Shown one piece after another: positions 55,137 through 63,330 of a DNA stretch of 64,000 bases (positions are counted from its first letter, which is position 1; every line of letters starts with the position of its first letter). Origin of the DNA: Symsagittifera roscoffensis (taxonomy: Eukaryota > Xenacoelomorpha > Acoela > Convolutidae); NCBI RefSeq assembly GCF_963678635.1, contig NC_087071.1, forward strand, positions 22,041,194 through 22,105,193, given 5' to 3'. The notes beneath the pieces are model-generated. The model was not told the origin of the DNA. It searched no databases and saw only the letters and a list, made by a program, of their open reading frames with translations. A program made the translations under genes and the position numbers.

Positions 55137-57742
55137 AATTATTAATTTTTCTCCAACTCCCTTTTCTAGTAATCTCAAATCAAAACATAAACCCTTCTCC
55201 TCGTACAGGACCACAAGATTTACTAGTAACACATTACGATTGTGAAGAAAATGAACAAAAAACACTACATAAATATGCAATAAATCAAGTATCACAATGT
55301 GAAACAGAACCACAAGCTATAGAAACCACAGATGTAATAGCAACACTCTATTCAAAAGCCCGAGCAACAACAGTTACAGGTTATAAATTCACAGCAACAT
55401 TTTCCGAAAAGAAAGTACATTGTTCACAAGTCTCGAATGGAAACAAAAACCGACTTGACCATGAATCATTCTATCAAAGTAATATAGAACGTCTTTTACA
55501 TCTCAATCCCGACGATTGTAAAAATGAATTACTAAGACTAAACATCACACAAAATAAAAACTCCCAAAGAAAATTAGTTAATTTTCAAGTTTTTTCAGAC
55601 TCTGTACATCAATCACAACTTGAAAGACACCAAGGACATATAAAACTAGACGAAAAATACCCGTATAACGGCGCACACGGACGATTAACCTATGACCTAC
55701 ACGATAAACATTGGATACCACACATTGGTATAAATGACCCATCAAACTGCAAAGCAGACACAAAAAATAAAGGATACCAAGAAATAATGTTTTTCGATTG
55801 GAAAATACAACTCGAAAAAATACAACTAACACGAGATTTATCAGATAATACAATGATCTATCAAGGAATCCGATTACCTTGTAAAAATGATCAAGGTTAT
55901 TGCGACCCTACAACAAGAACACAAGCAACAATTGTTTGGTTCCCCGAAGATACATGTACAACATTTCAAGTAGCAAAAATACACGCTCGTATGATAAAAT
56001 TTCACGAAAAATATTTTATACAATCAATTCCATATGAACAAGTCCATCCATCACGAAAACTAAGTTCTAATTTTAGAAACATAGACAATATAGAAAACAA
56101 ATTGACACGTTTTCAAATATATCAAGAAACAGAACTTGCATGTAAATACAGGAATCCACTTCACAGAACACAATACTCTGAAATATTAGTTGAATACGAA
56201 AAAGGATTCGACATGACCACTGGAAAAATAAAAATCGACCCATATGCCACAGGTCATCCTTTAAACGAAGGAACATCCTATATACCAGTTAATTTTCAAA
56301 AAAGCAACGGACAACCTGGTGGACATCTAAAACCTCAGGACACCAGAAGCACACGCTTACAAGAATTATCACTAATGAACACTACATATTTCGGTAATAT
56401 CCACTATGATATTCATTTAGATATGAAACTAGATTATACAATTAGCCGAATTTTTCAAGAAATGTCACTCTCCGAATTAGAAACACTACACCAATTATGC
56501 GAATTAGAACGAACACAAATATTACAATCACTTGCACTAGCAGTATTAAAAATACCCTATGCAGGATACTTATTATCTGGAAATAGATCAAATTTTTTAG
56601 ACTATGAAGGAAACATCTTATGGTTTTATACTTGTACTAAAAAAGTATCACCACTATACGTTTTTGAAGATAAACGATGTTATAAAAGAATCCCTATCTT
56701 TTATAAGAATAAAGTACATTTCGTGGATACACTTTCACGAAGAACCTATTTCTGGGATACCGCAGTCCCATGTGGATCAGAAAACAGCCACAATGTAGTA
56801 CAACTAAACCCTGATGAAAATAAATATTATCTTCTCACACCATATCCCACATTAATGCAATCACTCAAAAAATTTTCACCAGAAAGCATTCGCGCTATTG
56901 CTCGAAACCCAAATATAGACTTACAATCAATAGGAATCTATTCAAAATCAGATATTCAACATCACATTAGAACCCAACAATTCCAAGAATTATTAACACA
57001 AATGGACACTATACAAAGACAATCAATAGACCAAAATTTACGCAAACTTGCAGAAACCGCAGGATTTGCCGATATCTACACGCAAGACTATAGCGGATAT
57101 TTTAAGGACATTAAAGATTACATATATCTAAACGGTGAAAAATACCGTCCCCAAGATATATCACCAATTAACATTTTTAGCTTTGTTACACTCAAAAATG
57201 AGATCCTCGATTTTCTAGGATGGCCCTACTACATCTTAGAAAAATTGACTATTTTATACGCAATGTTTAACTTTATTGGATTTCTTTTCTCACTTTTAAA
57301 AGGAATCTACAACACATGTGCTATACACACACAAGTAAACAGACAAGCAAGTGTAGCACGCATACTATTTGCAGGATTTTTTGGAATCTTTTCTACATCT
57401 ATAAACAAAATTCTTTTAGACGCACAAATAAAAGAATATAACACAAAAATAACAACACGACAAAATACATACGACGAAGAACATAACAATGTAGACATAA
57501 CGCCAACGGCACCACAATTACCAGCCCTACCAAATAACCATCCACTATCCCTAGTCCCACGAAATTTTCGAAACTTAGCCATCACACATAATCCAAATTT
57601 TCGACTCACCACATCACAAAGTCCCATTCAACATATAATGACACACCAGTCACAAGATGATAATACTTATGAACAAATTATTGAACAACCCCATACCACC
57701 GCTTTTCAGTCTCAAAATAATCATTTTTTTAGCCCACGATGA
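55124..57742 (+). CDS. env: envelope glycoprotein, class III / chuvirus-like (872 aa)
   Basis: Starts with a hydrophobic signal peptide (residues 1 to about 18), followed by a Cys-bearing ectodomain. The middle contains the CELER block (C459) and, 27 residues later, a GNRS block (486-489) followed by a Cys-containing region with IPI and FVD...R segments; this pattern is, as I know the family, that of chuvirus (Jingchuvirales) glycoproteins and their relatives in animal genomes, which are class III-type fusion proteins. A hydrophobic stretch at about 706-731 (LTILYAMFNFIGFLFSLL) and another at 741-755 are candidate membrane anchors, leaving a Pro-rich tail of about 110 residues. Fusion and cell entry are inferred roles. 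The gene ends as ATGA with the next ORF. Confidence 0.85.
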   Translation: MYILKLLIFLQLPFLVISNQNINPSPRTGPQDLLVTHYDCEENEQKTLHKYAINQVSQCETEPQAIETTDVIATLYSKARATTVTGYKFTATFSEKKVHCSQVSNGNKNRLDHESFYQSNIERLLHLNPDDCKNELLRLNITQNKNSQRKLVNFQVFSDSVHQSQLERHQGHIKLDEKYPYNGAHGRLTYDLHDKHWIPHIGINDPSNCKADTKNKGYQEIMFFDWKIQLEKIQLTRDLSDNTMIYQGIRLPCKNDQGYCDPTTRTQATIVWFPEDTCTTFQVAKIHARMIKFHEKYFIQSIPYEQVHPSRKLSSNFRNIDNIENKLTRFQIYQETELACKYRNPLHRTQYSEILVEYEKGFDMTTGKIKIDPYATGHPLNEGTSYIPVNFQKSNGQPGGHLKPQDTRSTRLQELSLMNTTYFGNIHYDIHLDMKLDYTISRIFQEMSLSELETLHQLCELERTQILQSLALAVLKIPYAGYLLSGNRSNFLDYEGNILWFYTCTKKVSPLYVFEDKRCYKRIPIFYKNKVHFVDTLSRRTYFWDTAVPCGSENSHNVVQLNPDENKYYLLTPYPTLMQSLKKFSPESIRAIARNPNIDLQSIGIYSKSDIQHHIRTQQFQELLTQMDTIQRQSIDQNLRKLAETAGFADIYTQDYSGYFKDIKDYIYLNGEKYRPQDISPINIFSFVTLKNEILDFLGWPYYILEKLTILYAMFNFIGFLFSLLKGIYNTCAIHTQVNRQASVARILFAGFFGIFSTSINKILLDAQIKEYNTKITTRQNTYDEEHNNVDITPTAPQLPALPNNHPLSLVPRNFRNLAITHNPNFRLTTSQSPIQHIMTHQSQDDNTYEQIIEQPHTTAFQSQNNHFFSPR

Positions 57743-59544
57743 GCCGCCAACTTGGATCACTACACCGATCAAATTCCCACCCAACCAATCTTACCTCTCC
57801 AATCCCAATAATACCACTTTTTGCTTTTCCGCCACCCGATTTTCCATCTAGTAATGTAACATCAGGCATGAATTCCGACACTAATTCACACATCTCAGTT
57901 TTATACTCCATCTCACAGCTAAATAACCCGAATATTGAAACCCCCGATGAATTCGCCGACTCAGAACCATCCCCATCCAATAATTTTCATAACTCTTCTA
58001 ATTTTTCTCAACCCCCTTTTCAACCCATATTATCCAATAACCCTGACCCAATTACTCCCACACCCTCTTATGCTTCCCAAGTTACCCCAACCTATTCCTC
58101 ATACCATTCTGACCAATCATCTCATTCTCCAGACACCCCCCGAATCTCCCCAGAGCTAGATAATTTTATTACCCTTCAACAACAACCCTACCACCTTAAT
58201 ACCCCAACCATAAATCAAATCTCCTCCACAATAAATTCATCCAACCCCCCTACCCCTACACCCTCTTCAACTTATACTGAATCACTAGCACCATCATCCA
58301 CATCAACTGAATCTTCACTCAACACTAATAGAGCTTACCGCACTTTTAAAAGAAAGTTCCCCAACCATCCTTTCCCAGCAAAACCAGGAACAGCCCGTGA
58401 ATACATCAACCACCCCAAGCATACTAACACAAAAGAATTTTTAGCCATCACCTTACCCTCATTCCCACAATACACCTTAAACACCCCCCACGACACTAAC
58501 GAAACACGCAACTTCGTAGATGAATACGTTTTAATGCCTACTCTCTCTTGGACCTCATATTATCATTTCACTAACCCTCTTTGCTTACCTTTATCTAACA
58601 CTCACATCGATATAGAGCGAAATACGGACATGCTATATCGACTCACTACACCACTAACACCTAGACAATTTACTTACGTTGGATATAAAAAATCACTAAA
58701 AACACACACTGCACCTAGAGCTAACGAATATACACTCGAATACTACGATCACAACATCATCAGAGCTAACCAAGATCAATTCTTAGACGACGATCGCTTC
58801 GCTAATCCACAAATTACCGAGAAACTTTTCATCAAGACACCATATACATTCACACTAAACATCTTCGACCGAAAGTTTGATCACATTATTTCAGAAGCAC
58901 TAACAGACACACAAGCATACGAAAGTTTTAAAGAACGCTTCCAAATATTTTCACTAACCTTTCATTTCCTTGCACCACACGAAAGAGATTTACACTGCTC
59001 ACACGATATTATGTTGCGCACTAAACAAACCCACACATATAGTTATTATCGTTTCATCCAAAATCACTTTGACCTACACACACCCTCTAGACAACCACAC
59101 CATCGTTTTCAATTCATTAATTCCAAATACACTTCACCATTTTTCCTAAATTTCACATATTGTATTAAAGACACTAACCTCCATGGTATTCTTCGTAATT
59201 ATGACCCCATAACCCAAATGTACATCTTCTGTCCCATTACCAAGACCTTCAACGCCGAAGAATCCCGACCCTTCCTTATCCCGCACGAGTTTGTACAACC
59301 CATAGAAATCCCAATTTTAGAATTCATCCACAACACTCAATTCAATCACAAATTATATAACTTAATCCAAAACACACCTTATGAGTTTGCAGTTGGCACT
59401 GAAGAACTAACCACTATCAAGGCACTTCAATTGCTTTGGCCACTGCTTCAAACTAAAAATATCATCCGCATCTTAGCTAAACTACTAACAACTTCAGAAC
59501 TAATTCACGACATCTTCCCCCACGGTTTTTTCCCCGACGACTAA
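57739..59544 (+). CDS. last ORF, 601 aa, unrecognised
   Basis: Begins in the stop of env (ATGA). Residues 1 to about 195 are Ser/Thr/Pro/Asn-rich; from about 196 to 601 the sequence looks like a folded domain, with many aromatic residues and repeated His, Cys and Tyr (for example LHCSHDIMLRTKQ, YCIKDTNLHGIL), ending FPHGFFPDD. There is no signal peptide or membrane span, so the product should be cytosolic or nuclear. Element 1 keeps the domain at high similarity apart from two stops. The position 3' of env matches accessory genes of complex retroviruses, but no homologous family is recognised. Confidence 0.85.
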   Translation: MSRQLGSLHRSNSHPTNLTSPIPIIPLFAFPPPDFPSSNVTSGMNSDTNSHISVLYSISQLNNPNIETPDEFADSEPSPSNNFHNSSNFSQPPFQPILSNNPDPITPTPSYASQVTPTYSSYHSDQSSHSPDTPRISPELDNFITLQQQPYHLNTPTINQISSTINSSNPPTPTPSSTYTESLAPSSTSTESSLNTNRAYRTFKRKFPNHPFPAKPGTAREYINHPKHTNTKEFLAITLPSFPQYTLNTPHDTNETRNFVDEYVLMPTLSWTSYYHFTNPLCLPLSNTHIDIERNTDMLYRLTTPLTPRQFTYVGYKKSLKTHTAPRANEYTLEYYDHNIIRANQDQFLDDDRFANPQITEKLFIKTPYTFTLNIFDRKFDHIISEALTDTQAYESFKERFQIFSLTFHFLAPHERDLHCSHDIMLRTKQTHTYSYYRFIQNHFDLHTPSRQPHHRFQFINSKYTSPFFLNFTYCIKDTNLHGILRNYDPITQMYIFCPITKTFNAEESRPFLIPHEFVQPIEIPILEFIHNTQFNHKLYNLIQNTPYEFAVGTEELTTIKALQLLWPLLQTKNIIRILAKLLTTSELIHDIFPHGFFPDD

Positions 59545-59547
59545 CAG

Positions 59548-59634
59548 GTAAGTATGAATTAAATGAATATTACTAACTAATTAAAATATTAAAAAACTCA
59601 CCATACTTTATTCATGTTTTCTTTAGATTTTTAG
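59548..59634 (+). other. intron-like segment after the last stop codon
   Basis: A consensus donor CAG|GTAAGT begins three bases after the stop at 59542-59544. Candidate acceptors are TTTTCTTTAG (59626) and ATTTTTAG (59634), giving a 79- or 87-base intron. A branch-like TACTAAC lies at 59571-59577. Conserved donor and acceptors in element 1 indicate selection for splicing. Confidence 0.65.
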
Positions 59635-61164
59635 CCTTCATCCGACGATCACCTACAAAAACCACAAAAGACAAATAAAAATCGCAAATTTCATCAAACA
59701 GATTTCAAAAATTCTATTAATCTCTTACACTTATAAATTTATAAATTTAATACCAATGCAGTAAATTCATTTCTAAAATTTTCCCCCACAAGCAGTAAAT
59801 CTAATTATGATGAAAATTTGTATCTTAATATTCCCCCATGACTAGCAGTAAATTTCTAAATTCTATGTAGTAAATTAAATAAATGCAAATGCAGTACTAA
59901 CCTTTTGATATTTTCATTCATTCGCACAGAAATTCTATCCACACTCGCACAGCTCGCCCACGAAGAATTGTTTAAAATAATGAATTTCAGTTTCAAGTTT
60001 TCACACTCAACAACTCTAACATATAATAACATGTTTTAAACTTTCCTTTAACCCGGTTGGAAAGGAATCATATACTAAACAAAACTAACCAACGCAGCTT
60101 ACTAAATACCACAAATCATAGAATAACAGCATGACTTAGAAAAAGAAACCAACGGTACCCAAACCGGATTAACCCAGTTTAAAACTGGATAATTTATTCT
60201 TTTGAAGACTATTATAAAGTCTAAGAAAGAAATAATAAAACACAAAAAAGTCGAAAGACAAACCCATACCACAAACAATTTGATTTTTGAAAAAAGGACA
60301 CAACCAACAAAACATAAGTAAGACCACAACAAACTCAACATAAAACGTTGTCACATAACAGGACCCCTCACAAAAAACCGCATGAAATCATACTCCCACT
60401 CCTGGCCTAACCCACCAGGAAGGACGTCCTGAGCATGCTCTATAGCCGGCCTAACCCACCGCGCTACATCCACGCTTTGTGACCACACCACTATTTTTAA
60501 TAAGAGTTACTCAAGTGTGAGTAACTCTTCAAAATAACCGAACTAAAACAAAAAGCTTTTGTGAAAACAACTAACTAAAATCATTATTAAAAAATATTAA
60601 ACTAATAAAAGTTTTATAAAATGTAAAATCACATGATGCAATATATAGATCAGAATACAACACCAAGGACGAACATCAAAAGACAAGACGACCCCACTAC
60701 ACTCGAGAGAGAATGACCAACTACAATCGATATGCCGCTCACAATCACAACTCAAAGGATTTAGAGTACGACTTGACCTCGCAGAAAAGGACTTCATTGA
60801 ACTAGACCAATGACCACCTCGATGTTCAAGTATACGTACAGATCCGAGTAACCAGGCATCCCCTCCACGCACAATCTCCACGCCATTCCCAAACTAGATC
60901 ATACACAAAAGAAGTTCTCCACGCAGAACAGAAAAACCTGACATAGCAAACCATTCTGAAATCAGATTTGAGTTTGTTGCAAAGACGTAGTCGTTGTCAC
61001 TAAAAGACACAACGTCTTATGTCTCTAACTCCAGCTTCCTGGAACTTCCCTAACAAAAGAGGAAACGGAAGAAAATTATGATGTTCGCCAAAAACAAACG
61101 TCCATCATCCATCCTTCGAATTGCAGAAGAACTATTCTAAAAAACTCTGTAAAACCCGGATGGG
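59635..61164 (+). other. structured 3' noncoding region of element 2
   Basis: About 1.5 kb without a convincing ORF; minus-strand open frames near 60597-60881 do not show coding-type conservation. It holds reiterated GCAGTAAAT motifs (about 59758, 59794, 59840, 59866), ending in GCAGTACTAACC and a pyrimidine-rich tract to CGCACAG (AG at 59928-59929); the palindrome CCAGTTTAAAACTGG near 60176; and a hairpin with CCTAACCCACC repeats at about 60395-60475, whose reverse strand resembles a tRNA D-arm. AAAACCCGGATGGG precedes the LTR. Confidence 0.55.
60395..60485 (-). other. tRNA-like hairpin block in the element 3' region
   Basis: On the minus strand, GGATGTAGCGCGGTGGGTTA resembles the 5' half and A-box of a tRNA. 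A six-base stem TCCTGG/CCAGGA with loop TGGGTTAGG follows where a T-arm would be, but a B-box consensus is lacking. The element 1 counterpart is at about 38770-38850. It may be a relic SINE or an RNA structure of the element. Confidence 0.35.
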
Positions 61165-61572
61165 TGGAACCTGATCTAAACTACATTTTATGATTGGATA
61201 AATTAAATGTTTTACCAATGTAAAGTATTTAATATTAACCAATCATGATCCATCTAACTAACAACCCACTTATTTGTAAGTGCTGAAGTTACTTGTAATT
61301 TCAGCACCAGAGAGATTTGAATTTAACTTAGAAATTAGTTGGACTCTCCCGAGCACTTCAGCAGCCGCAATAAACCAGTATACCCTAGATCTATTGAGCC
61401 TAGCAGAGACTAGTTAAACAACCTGAGACTAGATAGTATAAGAGTAAGATTAGGATCGGTATTAGACTAAGAAGTTGCACGAATCTATCCGGCCGAAAAT
61501 AAGATAGCGTGACGAGCAGACGGTGTACCCTATCCGAAATTACTCTATGAGTTACACTTCGGTCCTAACTCA
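61165..61572 (+). repeat. 3' LTR of element 2
   Basis: 408 bp, identical to 42652-43059 as far as I could compare by eye. AATAAA at 61369-61374 would direct polyadenylation. It is followed by the AGAC duplication. Confidence 0.97.
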
Positions 61573-62436
61573 AGACCAATATCTTGCCGCCAAATCATTC
61601 TCGAAGGAGATAAAACACATTATTTCTAGTGCAACGGAAAACGTTATTAAAAAACTGGACGTATTTTTGTGGATTTAGAATCGGAGAAATGGATAGCCCG
61701 TGGTGCAGAATAGTGTATCACAGAAGGGAGAAAACGCGGTTTCCTAGGGATCAATATCTTGCCCGTCCTTGCGATCAGAGCACGACAGAGATATACTCAA
61801 GAACGTCAGTGAAGTAGGAGGTGGTGTTTCGGAGACGACAGCAGTGAAGTGTTCATCAACCTAATGTAAGAAAACTGATTGTATAATGAAAAGTTTTCAA
61901 GTGTTGTTCGAGAGAAAAGGAGACTTAAGAAACTGCGAAGTCAGAATACACCATCAAGAATGGTTGCAATCTATACAAGTCAAGGAAAAGAGAAATGCTA
62001 TACACGTTCACTTACGGTGGAAAAAACAATGAACGGTCTGCTAAAGGAAGGACACAATTTAAAATTGGAGAAATGTACTGAAGATTGCTTTATCTTACTT
62101 ACGGTAATAACTGCAAAACGAGACGGTTTAGCCACACTGGTTATTATTTCAAAGTTGATCAATAGACAAATCTTTCAAATTCTATCGGTCTTCAAAGTTG
62201 ATCTACAGACCAATTTAATGGATTTGTCAATTGATCAATTTTGAAATTAAAACCAGTTTGACGAAACCGTCTCATTTTGCAGTTATTACCGTAGCTAAGA
62301 TAACGCAATTTTTGATACAATTCTCCAATTAATGCAAAATGTCAGCTAGGTGGTAGAATGTGTTGCTTTGGTAATTAGTGAAAACACATCGGACACAATA
62401 TGGCTCTCCATAATCGATCAGTCTTGCAACTAGTCG
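61573..62436 (+). pseudogene. older retroelement remnant, 5' side, interrupted by element 2
   Basis: Immediately after element 2 a frame is open for about 33 codons, and it is continuous with the frame reaching the left side of the insertion at 42651, suggesting the target was coding-like DNA. Several short open pieces follow (to 61817 and 61879-62244) separated by stops. No domain is recognised in this part; the link to the pol remnant downstream is by position only. Confidence 0.35.
62059..62335. repeat. inverted repeat, arms about 112 bp, spacer about 50 bp
   Basis: Left arm 62059-62171 and right arm 62222-62335 are reverse complements with scattered mismatches; for example ACGGTAATAACTGCAAAACG pairs with the reverse complement of CATTTTGCAGTTATTACCGT. 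The open frame of 121 codons at 61879-62244 runs through the left arm and is therefore doubtful. Confidence 0.85.
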
Positions 62437-63330
62437 ACAATGCAATTTGAATATAGTGAGGGGAAAATCACGAGAACCTACCAGTTTAAGACCAGGTTTT
62501 ACGGTCTAGGTGACATGCCCAAGGAAGTTCATGAATTCAATGGTGAGCCGGGGTGCCTGTTTACTTTGATGATATTGGAATCGCCTCCAGGGGATAAGAA
62601 GAAATCCGTTGACAAGAGCTCACAAAGTTTCTCCAAGTAGTGATTGATAATTACATTGCTCTCAAAGGCTGTAAAATACCATTTTTGTTTAAAAAAAATG
62701 AGTAGTTGTTGTTTAAATTATCCAACAAAGCTACAGTACCAGTGAATAAAAAGATCTTTTCTATCTTGAAAACGAAAATACCAGAGAAAGTACCTCATAG
62801 TATGTCATTAGTTGGATCGATTATCCAGTTGATCATATTCATACTGAATTTAGCAGCGACCACCGAGCCTTTTAGGACCTTATGAAAAAGCTTTCAAGGA
62901 TCCAAGAAAACAAAACATTCGGTACGATTACACAAATTGTATGCGAGATTGTTCAAAATCACCATTTCGACCTTAAAATTAAAAAAAAAGAATTAAATGC
63001 GATGCTTCAAAGAAGAAACTAGGGGCTGCCTTAGACCTATACCGAAGGTTGAAAACAATTTCGTTTGCGTTCCATTTTTTAAATGAAGCCGAGCTAAAAA
63101 AAATAGGATTATTGAGTTTGAATTGTTAGCGGTTGGGTCGACCGTGACTGATTATCAGAACTATTTATTTGGAGCTGATTTCAAAATAGTTACGAAACAC
63201 AAGATTATGTGAAGAAAAATTCTGAAACTACTCAAACAAGCTTGGTTCGACTGATCGATACGTAGTTACCTTTAGATTAACAAACCGAAGATATCCCGGA
63301 AAAAATGCGCCTAATGAATTATTTGTTTCG
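62437..63330 (+). pseudogene. decayed Ty3/gypsy pol (RT and RNase H) of another lineage
   Basis: RT: YQFKTRFYGLGDMP near 62478-62520 matches the block before the palm catalytic motif of Ty3/gypsy RT. RNase H: a DASKKKLGAAL block at 63001-63033, then in a shifted frame IIEFELLAVG near 63107-63136 and DYQNYLFGADFKIVTKHK near 63151-63204 (the usual Asp of TDH is replaced by Lys). A following segment resembles the connection to integrase (a P-G-K block near 63295). The YxDD motif was not found, and frameshifts and stops are frequent, so the copy is dead. Sequence and codon use differ from elements 1 and 2. Confidence 0.75.

Larger units (their letters stand above)
42652..61572 (+). mobile_element. 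element 2: giant env-bearing Ty3/gypsy-type element, intact copy (18.9 kb)
   Basis: Bounded by 408-bp LTRs that I read as identical, with TG...CA ends and the 4-bp target duplication AGAC (42648-42651 and 61573-61576). All eight frames are open: 77-codon leader ORF, basic ORF, gag-pol (2740 aa), two small membrane ORFs, the ATG-less frame (377 codons), env (872 aa) and a 601-aa ORF. Pol order is protease, RT, RNase H, integrase, with D-D35-E and a GPY/F module, typical of Ty3/gypsy (Metaviridae). It is about two to three times the usual length for this superfamily. Confidence 0.98.

Noticed and set aside
60597-60881. Minus-strand 94-codon frame in the 3' region, with a counterpart at 38981-39274
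   Set aside because: Similar in both elements only because the noncoding region is similar; substitutions show no codon-position bias in this frame or in the plus-strand alternatives.
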